64,000 nt of DNA from Variovorax guangxiensis. GTDB taxonomy: Bacteria; Pseudomonadota; Gammaproteobacteria; Burkholderiales; Burkholderiaceae_C. The translations under genes were made by a program, and so were the position numbers. Every line of letters starts with the position of its first letter. Within the stretch, counting starts at the first letter, position 1. The notes beneath the pieces are model-generated. The model searched no databases and was not told the origin of the DNA. It saw nothing but the letters and a program-made list of their open reading frames with translations. Positions 26,475 to 35,750 of this stretch are shown piece by piece. Location: the NCBI RefSeq assembly GCF_003952165.1, contig NZ_RXFT01000003.1:1-64000 (forward strand). The letters are read 5' to 3'.

Positions 26475-27401
26475 ATGACCGCATTGCGCCGCGCGCTTGC
26501 CGCGCTTCTCCTCCTTCTCGGTTCGTCCTGCGTCATTGCCCAGACCTTGGCGCTGACGTTCGACGACGGCCTCGACCCTTCGAAAGAGCCCGCGGCCGCG
26601 TCGTGGAACCGGCAGATCCTGGAAACGCTCCGCGATGCGGGCATCACGTCCATGGTGTTTCCAGCACTCGTGCGCACCGGCCCGGCCCAAGGACTGGACC
26701 TCATCCGGGACTGGGCGCGCGCGGGCCACGCGGTAGGCAACCACACCTCCCGGCACCGCAGCCTTGGATCGCCTCAAGTGCCGCTTGCGGACTTCATCGG
26801 CGATGTCAAGGAGGCCGAAGCCGTGCTGAGCCGGCTTCCTGGCTGGACGAAGATGCTGCGCTTTCCGTATCTCAAGGAAGGCGACACGCTTGCCAAGCGG
26901 GACGGCATGCGCCTCTGGATGCAGGCCGCAGGCTACAGGGCGGCACCGGTTTCGATCGACGCGAGCGACTGGTACTACAACCAGGTCTATGCGGCCTGGC
27001 TGGACGAAGGAAATGCCGGCAAGGCCGATCGGGTGAAGGCCGCGTACATCGAGCATCTGCTGGACCGCGCGGCCTACTACGACGCCCTGGCCCGGCAGGT
27101 CCTCGGCCGCAGCCCTGCCCATGTGATGCTGCTGCACACGAGCAGGATCAACGCCGCCGCTCTCGGCGAATTGATCGCTGCGTTCCGGGCGCGAGGGTGG
27201 ACTTTCATCGCCGCCAGGACGGCCTTCGACGACCCGGTCTACACCGTTCGGATCGACACCCTGCCTGCGGGCGAAAGCGTCGTCTGGGCCAGCGCCAAGG
27301 CGGCGCAGGTTCCAGGTCTGCGCTATCCGGCCGAGGACTCGGTCTATGAGGAACCGAAGCTGCGCGCGCTGGGACTGGTGCCGGCGCGACTGCTGCGGTA
27401 G
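26475..27401 (+). CDS. Secreted polysaccharide deacetylase (NodB homology domain)
   Basis: A 308-residue exported carbohydrate esterase family 4 protein; signal peptide to about residue 22. Motif 1 is TFDDG (Asp 30-31), motif 2 is H90-T-S-R-H94, which with Asp binds the metal, motif 3 is RFPYLKEG (~129-136), and a late LLHTSR (~218) supplies the last histidine. A long C-terminal region (to 308) is unusual in ending with WASAKAAQVPGLRYP. Such enzymes de-N- or de-O-acetylate peptidoglycan, chitin-like or xylan-like glycans. Linkage to the beta-lactamase suggests a cell-wall role, but that is inference. Confidence 0.9.
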   Translation: MTALRRALAALLLLLGSSCVIAQTLALTFDDGLDPSKEPAAASWNRQILETLRDAGITSMVFPALVRTGPAQGLDLIRDWARAGHAVGNHTSRHRSLGSPQVPLADFIGDVKEAEAVLSRLPGWTKMLRFPYLKEGDTLAKRDGMRLWMQAAGYRAAPVSIDASDWYYNQVYAAWLDEGNAGKADRVKAAYIEHLLDRAAYYDALARQVLGRSPAHVMLLHTSRINAAALGELIAAFRARGWTFIAARTAFDDPVYTVRIDTLPAGESVVWASAKAAQVPGLRYPAEDSVYEEPKLRALGLVPARLLR

Positions 27402-27487
27402 TGCCGTTCATTGCCAATGATGGCCAATTTACGACCTGATCAGACGTTCCCCGGGCATGGAGGGTCGAAGACGCCGAAGAGCGCCGG

Positions 27488-27982
27488 TCACCGCTCGTGG
27501 GGGAAAAGCCGATCGATCGGACAGTGCGTCTTGATGAACGGCGACTTGATGACGATGTAGCTGAAGTACTTCGAGATGCCGATGTTGCGTTCGAGCAGGC
27601 TCTCGATCACTTCCTGGTAGTGGTTCACACCGCGCGTGAGGAAGCGCAGCAGGTAGTCGTAGCCGCCGCTGACCAGATGGCATTCGAGCACCTCGTCGAC
27701 CTCGCGGATCGCGGCCTCGAAGCGCACGAAGTCCTCGCGATGGTGGTCCTGCAGCGTGACCTCGGTGAACACGGTCAGCGTGTCGCCGAGCTTCTCCAGC
27801 CGCAGGTGCGCGCCGTAGCCGGCGATGTAGCCGGCCTGCTCCAGCCGCTTCACGCGGATCAGGCAGGGACTGGGCGACAGCCCGACCGCGTCGGCCAGGT
27901 CGACGTTGGTCATGCGCCCGTTCTTCTGCAGCTGGGACAGGATGCGCAGGTCGAGTCGGTCGATCTTGAATGCTTCTGACAT
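27488..27982 (-). CDS. Lrp/AsnC-family transcriptional regulator
   Basis: A 164-residue regulator: N-terminal helix-turn-helix (DLRILSQLQKNGRMTNVDLAD, then CLIRVKRLEQAGYI) and C-terminal RAM effector domain with VDEVLECHLVSGGYDYLL. The closest general type is Lrp itself (the ISKYFSYIVIK end). ATG 27982 is chosen; a TTG at 27997 is the alternative. It lies 78 bp after the aminotransferase gene on the same strand and probably controls amino-acid or polyamine catabolism in this neighbourhood, sensing an amino acid. Confidence 0.92.
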   Translation of the reverse strand: MSEAFKIDRLDLRILSQLQKNGRMTNVDLADAVGLSPSPCLIRVKRLEQAGYIAGYGAHLRLEKLGDTLTVFTEVTLQDHHREDFVRFEAAIREVDEVLECHLVSGGYDYLLRFLTRGVNHYQEVIESLLERNIGISKYFSYIVIKSPFIKTHCPIDRLFPHER

Positions 27983-28060
27983 GGCGGTGCCTGACAACGA
28001 AACGAGGAATCCCGATTTTGCGACGGCCGCCGGTTCCCGAGGGCTCTTCCCGCGTGCCTG

Positions 28061-29464
28061 TCAGGCCGCCAGCGCGGCGCGCACGTCAGGGGCGTCGAGC
28101 ACCTCGTCGAGCGTTCGCTTCAGGCGCGTGAAGAGCTGCGCGAACTCGTCCTCGGTGAAGGTGAGCGCGGGCGCGAAGCCGAGGATGTGGTCGCCGAAGG
28201 AACGGAACACCAGGCCGTTGCGGTAGCCGGCTGCGAAGATGCGGTCCGACAGCCCCAGCGCCGCGTCGAAGCGGCGCTTGCTGGCCTTGTCGCTCACCAG
28301 CTCCAGCGCGCCCAGCAGGCCGCGGTGGCGCGCGTCGCCCACCAGCGGATGGGCGCGCAGCGCCTCCAGCCCGGCCGCGAAATGGGCCGCGCCGCGCTGG
28401 CCATTGGCGAGGATGCCGCCTTCCTCGTAGAGCCGCAGCACCTCGAGCGCGACGGCCGCGCCCACCGGGTGCGCCGAATAGGTCGCGCCGTGGCCGATGG
28501 GGGCACCCGACGGCGCGCCGTCGGCAATGCCTGCGTAGACCTTCTCGGACATCATGGTCGCGCCCATCGGCACATAGCCGGCGGTCAGGCCCTTGGCCAT
28601 GGTCATCAGGTCGGGCTCCACGCCTTCGGCCTCGCAGGCGAACATGGGGCCGGTGCGGCCGAAGCCGGTGATGACCTCGTCGACCACGAAGAGGATGTCG
28701 AGTTCGCGCGCCGCGTCGCGCATGGCCTTGAGCCAGCCCTTGGGCGGCACGATGACGCCGCCAGAGCCCTGGATCGGCTCGCAGAAGAAGGCGGCCACGT
28801 TGTCCGCGCCCAGCTCGGCCACCTTGGCGCGCAGCGCCGCGACCGAGGAGGCGATCAGCGCCTGCGGGTCGGCGCCGTGCTCATGGCGGTAGGCATAGGG
28901 CGAGGCGATGTAGTGCTGCGTGGGCAGCGGCAGGTCGAAGCCACGATGGAAGGCCGGCAGCGCGGTGAGGCCCGCGCCGGTGGAAGATGAGCCGTGGTAG
29001 CCGCGCTCCAGCGATATGAACTGTTTCTTCGACGGCCGGCCGATGGCGTTGTAGTACTGCACGATGAAGCGCACGGCGGCATCGACCGCCTCGGAGCCGC
29101 CCAGCGTGAGGTACACGCGCGTGAGCGACGCGGGCGTGATCTGCACCAGCTTCTGCGCGAGGCGGATCGCCGGCTCGCTGCTGAAGTGGAAGTAGCCGGT
29201 GGCGTAGGGCAGCCGGCGCATCTGCTCGGCGGCGGCCTGCACCACGCTTTCCTGGCCGTAGCCCACGTTCACGCACCACAGGCCTGCGAACGCGTCGAGC
29301 AGCTGGCGGCCGTTACCGTCGGTCAGCCATGCGCCCTTGCCCGAAGACAGCACGGTGGGCCCGCGCTGCTCGTGCACGCGCCAGGGCGAGACGGGGTGGA
29401 TGAGGTGCGCGCGGTCAATGGCGTCGAGCGCGGCTTGCTGGGGCAATGCGGTGGGGTGTGTCAT
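28061..29464 (-). CDS. Class III PLP-dependent aminotransferase (polyamine/omega-amino acid type)
   Basis: A 467-residue fold-type I transaminase. Seen: GGSEAVDAAVRF (PLP phosphate region, ~117), YHGSSSTG, the E-P-I-Q-G-S-G-G segment, VVDEVITGFGRTG (Asp contacting the pyridine nitrogen, ~250), and the Schiff-base lysine in MTMAKGLTAGY near 290. It resembles putrescine/spermidine--pyruvate and beta-alanine--pyruvate transaminases. The start at ATG 29464 (MTHPTALPQQ) is used; the frame continues upstream without support. With GabD in the same region, it could supply the semialdehyde from putrescine or GABA. Amino donor not proven. Confidence 0.9.
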   Translation of the reverse strand: MTHPTALPQQAALDAIDRAHLIHPVSPWRVHEQRGPTVLSSGKGAWLTDGNGRQLLDAFAGLWCVNVGYGQESVVQAAAEQMRRLPYATGYFHFSSEPAIRLAQKLVQITPASLTRVYLTLGGSEAVDAAVRFIVQYYNAIGRPSKKQFISLERGYHGSSSTGAGLTALPAFHRGFDLPLPTQHYIASPYAYRHEHGADPQALIASSVAALRAKVAELGADNVAAFFCEPIQGSGGVIVPPKGWLKAMRDAARELDILFVVDEVITGFGRTGPMFACEAEGVEPDLMTMAKGLTAGYVPMGATMMSEKVYAGIADGAPSGAPIGHGATYSAHPVGAAVALEVLRLYEEGGILANGQRGAAHFAAGLEALRAHPLVGDARHRGLLGALELVSDKASKRRFDAALGLSDRIFAAGYRNGLVFRSFGDHILGFAPALTFTEDEFAQLFTRLKRTLDEVLDAPDVRAALAA

Positions 29465-29622
29465 GGGGTGTGAAGGAGCGAGAGCGAAGGAAGCTTTCGA
29501 TGCCCTCAGCTTAGGCGGCCCGCGGTGCGAGGTGGTGCTGCTTTGGGGGTGCCGCGCGAAGCAGGCTGCGGTTGTGCACGCCATGCTCAGCAGATCGTGC
29601 GGTCGGTCCTTCGCGCCTCTTT

Positions 29623-30573
29623 TCAGTACCCGCGCGCGCGGTCGACCAGCCCCAGCATCGGCTCGCCGGCCTCGAAGCGTTCGAGGTTGTCGAGCACCGC
29701 TTCGGCCGCGCTCAGCGGCTGCGTCATGCTCGCGATGTGCGGCGTGAGCTGGATGCGCGGATGGCGCCAGAAGGCATGCTCCGGCGGCAGCGGCTCGGGG
29801 TCGGTCACGTCGAGCACCGCGTCGCCCATGCGGCCGCTCTCCAGCGCGGCCAGCAGGTCGGCATCGACCAGCTGCGGCCCGCGTCCCACGTGCACGAGGC
29901 TCGCGCCTTCGGGCAATTGCGAGAACAGGCGCGCATCGAGAAAGCCGCGCGTCGAATCGGTCAGCGGCAGCAGGCACACGAGGATGTCGGAGCGCGCGAG
30001 GAATGCGGGCAGCTCATCTGCGCCGGCGTGGCATTGCACGCCCTGCACCTGGTGCCGCGAGCGGCTCCACCCCGCGCAGTCGAAGCCCAGCGCGACGAGC
30101 TGCGCCAGCACGGCCTGCCCGAGCGAACCCAGCCCGAGCACGCCCACGCGCCGCTCGGCGGCGGTGCGCACGGGCAGCGGCTTCCAGCAAGCCTCCTGCT
30201 GCTGGCGCCGGTACTGCGGCATGTCGCGATGCAGGCCGAGCACCGCATGCGTCACGTACTCGACCATGCCGCGCACGATGCCGGGCTCCACCATGCGCAC
30301 CACGGGCAGCGCTGGCGGCAGCGACGCGAAGTCGAACTGGTCTACGCCAGCGCCGGAGGAGAACAGCACCTGCAGATCGGGGAAGCGCGTCGCCAGGTCG
30401 TCCGGCGGCTCCCATGCCGCGAGAAAGCGCACCTGCGACGCATCACCGATATCGGGCCAGACGCGGAAGTCGATGTGCGGGGCGCGGCGGCGGAACACTT
30501 CGGCCCACAGGCGGCCGCGTACGGGGTCGGATTTGTAGAGAAAAGTGAAGGCCCCCACGAACGCCTCCTTCAA
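29623..30573 (-). CDS. ghrA: Glyoxylate/hydroxypyruvate reductase A-like D-2-hydroxyacid dehydrogenase
   Basis: A 316-residue NAD(P)-dependent reductase. The Rossmann motif is VGVLGLGSLGQ near residue 145; catalytic Arg and Glu lie in HVGRGPQLVDADL and DVTDPEPLPPEH; the His is in TPHIASMT near 280. Length and the 'SLGQ' dinucleotide loop match GhrA-type enzymes, which reduce glyoxylate and hydroxypyruvate with NADPH. Its ATG overlaps the stop of the upstream GNAT gene (30570-30573), so the two are coupled. Confidence 0.88.
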   Translation of the reverse strand: MKEAFVGAFTFLYKSDPVRGRLWAEVFRRRAPHIDFRVWPDIGDASQVRFLAAWEPPDDLATRFPDLQVLFSSGAGVDQFDFASLPPALPVVRMVEPGIVRGMVEYVTHAVLGLHRDMPQYRRQQQEACWKPLPVRTAAERRVGVLGLGSLGQAVLAQLVALGFDCAGWSRSRHQVQGVQCHAGADELPAFLARSDILVCLLPLTDSTRGFLDARLFSQLPEGASLVHVGRGPQLVDADLLAALESGRMGDAVLDVTDPEPLPPEHAFWRHPRIQLTPHIASMTQPLSAAEAVLDNLERFEAGEPMLGLVDRARGY

Positions 30574-31448
30574 CCCAGGGCCTGGGTCACGAGGGCGAAC
30601 AGCGCCGGTGCGTCCGCTGACCGGGCCAGCGGCGCACCGCGCACCATCGTCGTGGGCGCATCCACGCGCAGCAGGCCGATGCTTTCAAGCCATTCGGCCA
30701 GGCCGCTATCGAAGTCGACGTCGATGCGCGTGAAGCTGCCCGCATTCATGCCGGCGAGGTGCGCGATCAGCGCCTTCGCGCCCTCGGCACTGGGCGCGAC
30801 CACCGGGCCGATGACATGGCCCCGGCCGAAGCGGCGCAGCATGGCAAAGCCCTTGGGGGTGTTGTCGTGGTCGAACACCACGCAGGCGTCGGCGGTGGCG
30901 AGCAGGTCAGCGATCAGTGCGTCGCGCGGCATGCCGCGCGCCGCGGCATCGAGCGCCTGCAGCGCAGGCAGTTCGTTCAGGCCCGCGGGCCGCAGGCGCC
31001 AGCCGCGCTGCAACGCGATCAGCGGCGCCGGCTGCGCAATGCCCTGGTGCTGCCGGACTTCGCCGGTCCGCACGAAACCGAGCCGCTCGTACAGGCCCCG
31101 ACCTTCCGACGTGGCGTGCAGCAGCACGGTGCGGTCTTCCATCCCTTCGAGCAGCGCGGTCATGAGCCGATGCCCGATGCGGCGGCCCTGGCATGCGGGC
31201 GTGACGATCACCAGGCCGATGGTGGCGTGGCGCTCGCCCCAGCGCCATCGCAGGGCGGTGGCGATGATCTCGCCGTCGCGCTCGACCACGGTGCCTTCGG
31301 CGTGCGCGAACATCTGTTCCCAGTCGGCCGGCCGGTGCGGCCAGCGCAGTTCGGCGGACAGCGCATGGGCGTGCGGCAAGTCGGCGGAGGTCATCGGTCT
31401 GAGCACCACGCCGTCCATGGCGGGTGCGTTCGTGGCGGGTTCGGGCAT
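30570..31448 (-). CDS. Two-domain GNAT acetyltransferase
   Basis: A 292-residue protein with one clear GNAT domain at residues ~12-150. The acetyl-CoA motif is TPACQGRRIGHRLMTALL near 85-102, followed by LLHATSEGRGLYERLGF. A second, divergent GNAT-like half is at ~155-290 (VFDHDNTPKGFAMLRRFG, VAPSAEGAKALIAHL). The start at ATG 31448 (MPEPATNAP) is chosen; ATG 31499 is possible. It is translationally coupled to ghrA. Acceptor unknown. The upstream 568-bp gap to the divergent HAD gene holds its promoter. Confidence 0.82.
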   Translation of the reverse strand: MPEPATNAPAMDGVVLRPMTSADLPHAHALSAELRWPHRPADWEQMFAHAEGTVVERDGEIIATALRWRWGERHATIGLVIVTPACQGRRIGHRLMTALLEGMEDRTVLLHATSEGRGLYERLGFVRTGEVRQHQGIAQPAPLIALQRGWRLRPAGLNELPALQALDAAARGMPRDALIADLLATADACVVFDHDNTPKGFAMLRRFGRGHVIGPVVAPSAEGAKALIAHLAGMNAGSFTRIDVDFDSGLAEWLESIGLLRVDAPTTMVRGAPLARSADAPALFALVTQALG

Positions 31449-32016
31449 CGGGAAGTCTCTCTGTTGCGGCTGGAATGGCACGCCTATCTTGGACGACATT
31501 GCGGCGCTGCACCAGACCGAATCGGCTCTTCGCAGCAACTCGCAAGCTTCGCCTGCCACCCACCCCGGTCTTGCAATTTACTGCGGTGGCGCGCCCCCAT
31601 ACGCACACAAATGCCGCGTCGATCTGCCTAGCATCGGTCGGCCCGGATCTACGCCCACCGCCCCCTCTTCTCTTCGCCCCTCTCCACCTGCCCCGTGCCA
31701 TGGAAGCCTTCGATTGGAAACCTATCCAGCTGCGTGCGGGCCGTGCGGCCGGCGCACGCTCGCGCCCGGCGCCTGTGCTTCAAAAGCGTGCCCGTCGACT
31801 TCGCCGCGACGCAGCGAGGTGCGTGGCCGCACACCGAAAGGGCGGACAGCACGGCATGCTGCCGCCGCCCCCGTAAACCGCAGCTTCGGTTCGGGCAGCA
31901 CCTTTTTTCCCTACATCCCCCAAGCGACTGCGTGCTGCAATCACTTCGTAATGAGCTTGTCGCAATTCCTGTCTATTCGCCACCTTGTTCGCCACTTCTG
32001 AAAAAGGATCGAGACC
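31449..32016. other. 568-bp divergent gap, no convincing gene
   Basis: I see no conserved protein here. A short plus-strand frame (ATG at 31700, 58 codons, starting MEAFDWKPIQ) turns Arg/Ala-rich and lacks support. The last 120 bp are AT-richer and end in AAAAAGGATCGAGACC before the HAD start, a good ribosome site. This segment most likely contains the two divergent promoters. Confidence 0.6.
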
Positions 32017-32682
32017 ATGACCTTCCGTCCCAAGTACGTGACCTTCGACTGCTACGGCACCCTCACCCGGTTCCGCATGAAGGAGATGGCCGCAGACCTG
32101 TTTGCCGACCGCATTCCCAAAGAACGCATGGAGGAGTTCCATGCGGACTTCACCGCCTACCGCTTCGACGAAGTGCTGGGCGCATGGCAGCCCTATGAGG
32201 TGGTGCTGAAGAACGCGGTGCGGCGCCTGTGCCGCAAGTGGAAGATCCAGTACTTCGACCTCGACGCGCAGAAGATCTACGACGCGGTGCCCACCTGGGG
32301 CCCGCACGATGACGTGCCGGCCGGCCTGGCGAAGGTCGCCAAGGAAATCCCGCTGGTGATCCTGTCGAACGCATCGGACGACCAGATCCAGAAGAACGTC
32401 GCGATGCTGGGCGCGCCCTTCCACCGCGTCTACACCGCGCAGCAGGCCCAGGCCTACAAGCCGCGCCTGACGGCCTTCGAGTACATGCTCGACTCGCTGG
32501 GCTGCAACCCCGAAGACGTGCTGCACGTGTCGTCCAGCCTGCGCTACGACCTGATGTCTGCCGACGACCTGGGCATCGTCAACAAGGTGTTCGTCAATCG
32601 CGGCCACGGCCCCGGCAACCCGGCCTACCGCTACACGGAAATCCAGGACATCGGCGGCCTGCCCGGCGTCGTCGGCCTCTGA
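32017..32682 (+). CDS. Haloacid dehalogenase type II (HAD superfamily)
   Basis: A 221-residue HAD hydrolase with the nucleophile in FDCYGTLTR (Asp ~11), ILSNASDD (motif II, ~116), the YKPR lysine (~148) and a motif III region SSSLRYDLMSADDLG (~170). Length and the SS-x-x-x-D pattern fit 2-haloacid dehalogenase-type enzymes, which displace halide or act on phosphorylated small molecules. The last motif departs from the usual 'SSNAWD', so dehalogenation is not certain. It is first in a run with an amine oxidase, an ABC transporter and two dehydrogenases, which suggests a role in that pathway and not in xenobiotic breakdown. Confidence 0.85.
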   Translation: MTFRPKYVTFDCYGTLTRFRMKEMAADLFADRIPKERMEEFHADFTAYRFDEVLGAWQPYEVVLKNAVRRLCRKWKIQYFDLDAQKIYDAVPTWGPHDDVPAGLAKVAKEIPLVILSNASDDQIQKNVAMLGAPFHRVYTAQQAQAYKPRLTAFEYMLDSLGCNPEDVLHVSSSLRYDLMSADDLGIVNKVFVNRGHGPGNPAYRYTEIQDIGGLPGVVGL

Positions 32683-32717
32683 TCTCCCTTTCACGCAGCC
32701 ACACACAGCACCACGCC

Positions 32718-34016
32718 ATGAAGCTCGACTCCTACTGGACCGATTCGGCACCCGCCTTCGTGCCCCAGGCACGCGAGCTGCCGGGGCGGGTCGACGTCGC
32801 CATCGTCGGCGGCGGCTTCACCGGCCTGTCGGCGGCGCTCGCGCTGGCCCGGCGCGGCGCGAGCGTCGCGGTGCTGGAGGCCGGCACGCGGGTGGCGGCA
32901 GAAGCCTCGGGGCGCAATGGCGGGCACGTCAACAACGGGCTGGCCGTGGACTACGCCGATGTGGCGGCCAAGGTCGGCGTGGAGCGTGCGCGCGGCTGGT
33001 ATCGCGCCTACGACGACGCGGTCGACACGGTGGAGCGGCTGGTGCGCGAGGAAGCCATCGACTGCGACTTCCTGCGCCACGGCAAGCTCAAGCTCGCCAC
33101 GCGGGCGAACCAGATGGCCGCGCTCGAGCGCAGCGCGCGGCGGCTCATCGACGACGGCGTGGACAGCGACGTCGAAGTGCTCGACGCCACGCGTGTGCGC
33201 GCCGAGGTGAGCAGCGAGCGTTTCCACGGCGGCCTGCTCTACAAGCGCAGCGGCCAGATGCACATGGGCCGCTTCGCCGGCGGGCTTGCAGCGGCCGCGC
33301 AGCGCGGCGGCGCCTCGATTCATACCGGCACGGAGGTGAGCCGCATCGAGCGCATCGGCGGCAGCGGCCATGCCCACCGGCTGCACACCGGGCGCGGCGC
33401 TGTCGTCACCGCGCAGCAGGTCCTGCTGGCCACGGGCGCGACGCGCCATGGCGGCTACGGCAGCTTCGGCTGGCTGCGCCGGCGCATCGTGCCCATCGGC
33501 AGCTTCATCGTCGTCACCGAGCCGCTGGGCGAAGAGCGCGCGAAGGCGCTGCTCGCGGCGCGGCGCACCTACACCACCATCGCGAACATCCACCACTACT
33601 TCAGGCTCACGCCCGACCACCGGCTGGTGTTCGGCGGCCGGGCGCGCTTCGCAGTTTCCAGCCCGCAGTCGGATGCCGCCAGCGGCGACATCCTGCGCGC
33701 CGGCCTGGCCGAAACCTTTCCGCAGCTCGGCGCGGTACGGCTCGACTACTGCTGGGGCGGCCTCGTCGACATGACGCAGGACCGGCTGCCGCACGCCGGC
33801 GAGCGCGACGGTCTCTACTACGCCATGGGCTACAGCGGCCACGGCACGCAGATGTCGGTGCACATGGGCCAGCGCATGGCCGCCGTGATTGGCGGCGATG
33901 CCGGAGCCAACCCCTGGCAGGGCCGCGACTGGCCCGCCATTCCCGGCCACTTCGGCCCGCCGTGGTTCCTGCCGGCGGTGGGCCTCTATTACCGGCTCAA
34001 GGACAGGCTGGCCTGA
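32718..34016 (+). CDS. FAD-dependent amine/amino-acid oxidoreductase (DAO family, PuuB-like)
   Basis: A 432-residue flavoprotein. FAD-binding is GGGFTGLSAALALARRG near residues 31-47, then ASGRNGGHVNNG near 68, a conserved site in gamma-glutamylputrescine oxidase and sarcosine/glycine-oxidase-like enzymes. The C-terminal GYSGHGTQMSVHMG near 370 closes the flavin pocket. It oxidises an amine or N-alkyl amino acid to an imine/aldehyde. The 35-bp gap after the HAD gene and the downstream ABC transporter and GabD suggest one pathway: import, oxidation of the amine, then oxidation of the semialdehyde. Confidence 0.87.
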   Translation: MKLDSYWTDSAPAFVPQARELPGRVDVAIVGGGFTGLSAALALARRGASVAVLEAGTRVAAEASGRNGGHVNNGLAVDYADVAAKVGVERARGWYRAYDDAVDTVERLVREEAIDCDFLRHGKLKLATRANQMAALERSARRLIDDGVDSDVEVLDATRVRAEVSSERFHGGLLYKRSGQMHMGRFAGGLAAAAQRGGASIHTGTEVSRIERIGGSGHAHRLHTGRGAVVTAQQVLLATGATRHGGYGSFGWLRRRIVPIGSFIVVTEPLGEERAKALLAARRTYTTIANIHHYFRLTPDHRLVFGGRARFAVSSPQSDAASGDILRAGLAETFPQLGAVRLDYCWGGLVDMTQDRLPHAGERDGLYYAMGYSGHGTQMSVHMGQRMAAVIGGDAGANPWQGRDWPAIPGHFGPPWFLPAVGLYYRLKDRLA

Positions 34017-34087
34017 GAGCGGGCTGTCCGGCGTTCGTTCTTCCGACTGATTTCTTCCACCCCACGGCCCCCCCAGGAGCACCCACC

Positions 34088-35716
34088 ATGAGCGACAGCA
34101 GCAGCGACTACAAGAGCTTCCAGAACCTCGTCGGCCCCGACGAAAGCCTTCGCGTGATGACATCGCTTCGGCGCGGCGCCACGCGGCGCGACGTCCTGTC
34201 GATGTTGATGGCCGGCGGCATGCAGGCCACGCTGGCCGGCAGTCTCGCGGGCGTGGCCTTGTCGGCGCATGCGCAGACGCCGCGGCGCGGCGGCCGCATC
34301 CGGGTGGCCGGCGCCACCGCCGCGGCCACCGACACGCTGGACCCCGCCAAGCAGTCGAACCAGACCGACTACGCGCGCTGCAACATGGTCTACAACAGCC
34401 TGACCTCGCTGGACGGCAGCCTCACGCCGCAGCCCGCGCTGGCCGAATCGTTCAACACCAAAGACGCCAAGACCTGGGTGTTCACGCTGCGCAAGGGCGT
34501 GGTGTTCCACGACGGCAAGCCGCTCGCGCCCGCCGACGTAGTGTTCTCGGTGATGCGCCACAAGGACCCGGCCACCGCCTCCAAGGCCAAGGTGCTCGCC
34601 GACCAGATCGAGAGCGTGAAGGCCACGGGCCCGAACGAGGTGACCATGGTGCTGAGCGCGCCCAACGCCGACCTGCCGGTGATCCTGGGCACCTATCATT
34701 TCCACATCGTCAAGGACGGCACCACCGATTTCAACGCCGGCATCGGCACCGGCCCCTACAAGCTCAAGGAATTCAAGCCCGGCATCCGCTCGGTGGTGGT
34801 GCGCAACGAGGCCTACTGGAAGCCGGGCAAGCCGTACCTCGACGAGATCGAGTTCGTCGGCATCGGCGACGAGAGCGCGCGCGTCAACGCACTGCTGTCG
34901 GGCGGCATGGATCTCGTCGGCGTCGTCAACCCGCGTTCGGTGGAGCGCGTGAAGGGAACGCCCGGCTTCAGCATCTTCGTCACCCAGTCGGGCCAGTACT
35001 CCGACCTTGTGATGCGCAAGGACGTGGGCCCCGGTGCAAACCCCGACTTCGTGCTGGGCATGAAGCACCTGTTCGACCGCGAGCAGATGAAGAAGACCAT
35101 CGCGCTCGACTACGCGGTGGTCGCCAACGACCAGCCGATCGACCCGACCAACCGCTTCCACTTCGCGGGCCTGCCGCAGCGGCCCTTCGACCCCGAGAAG
35201 GCGAAGTTCCACCTGCAGAAAGCCGGCATCACGGGCAAGGTGCCGATCGTGGCTTCGCCGGTGGCGCTGTACTCGGTGGAGATGTCCCTCATGTTGCAGC
35301 AGACGGCGCAGCGCGTGGGCCTGGAGCTGGACATCAAGCGCATGCCGGCCGACGGCTACTGGTCGAACCACTGGCTCAACAGCCACGTCGGCTTCGGCAA
35401 CGTGAATCCGCGCCCGAGCGCGGACGTGCTGCTCACGCAGTTCTTCCAGTCGGGTGCGGCGTGGAACGAGTCGCGCTGGAAGAGCGACAAGTTCGACCAG
35501 CTGCTGCTGGCCTCGCGCGCCGAGACCGACCTGGCCAAGCGCAAGCAGATGTACGCCGACATGCAGACCATGATCCACCAGGACGCTGGCATCGGCATTC
35601 CGCTGTTCCTCTCGAGCATCGACGGCCACAGTTCCAAGCTCAAGGGCCTGTCGCCCATCCCGCTGGGCGGCCTCATGGGCTATCAGTTCGCCGAGAACGT
35701 GTGGCTCGAGGCATGA
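34088..35716 (+). CDS. ABC transporter substrate-binding protein, family 5 (DppA/OppA type)
   Basis: A 542-residue periplasmic receptor for peptides or similar ligands. It carries a twin-arginine-type leader (TRRDVLSMLMAGGM then a hydrophobic stretch, cleavage near AHA-Q at about residue 60). A cytoplasmic-looking 30-residue extension precedes it, so Tat export is likely. The family signature (LAESFNTKD..TWVFTLRKGVVFHDGKPL near 115-145) is clear. It is the first gene of a complete five-family transporter: receptor, two permeases and a fused double ATPase. Confidence 0.92.
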   Translation: MSDSSSDYKSFQNLVGPDESLRVMTSLRRGATRRDVLSMLMAGGMQATLAGSLAGVALSAHAQTPRRGGRIRVAGATAAATDTLDPAKQSNQTDYARCNMVYNSLTSLDGSLTPQPALAESFNTKDAKTWVFTLRKGVVFHDGKPLAPADVVFSVMRHKDPATASKAKVLADQIESVKATGPNEVTMVLSAPNADLPVILGTYHFHIVKDGTTDFNAGIGTGPYKLKEFKPGIRSVVVRNEAYWKPGKPYLDEIEFVGIGDESARVNALLSGGMDLVGVVNPRSVERVKGTPGFSIFVTQSGQYSDLVMRKDVGPGANPDFVLGMKHLFDREQMKKTIALDYAVVANDQPIDPTNRFHFAGLPQRPFDPEKAKFHLQKAGITGKVPIVASPVALYSVEMSLMLQQTAQRVGLELDIKRMPADGYWSNHWLNSHVGFGNVNPRPSADVLLTQFFQSGAAWNESRWKSDKFDQLLLASRAETDLAKRKQMYADMQTMIHQDAGIGIPLFLSSIDGHSSKLKGLSPIPLGGLMGYQFAENVWLEA

Positions 35717-35750
35717 CGGCCGCGAGCCGCCGTTCTCCGGGATGCTCGCC

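Noticed and set aside
24764..26746. 660-codon minus-strand frame across the hydrolase remnant and beta-lactamase
   Set aside because: No motifs, and it overlaps two well-supported genes.
31424..31876. 150-codon plus-strand frame in the gap before the HAD gene
   Set aside because: Its first part overlaps the GNAT start, and the rest is Arg/Pro-rich without any family resemblance; no ribosome site.
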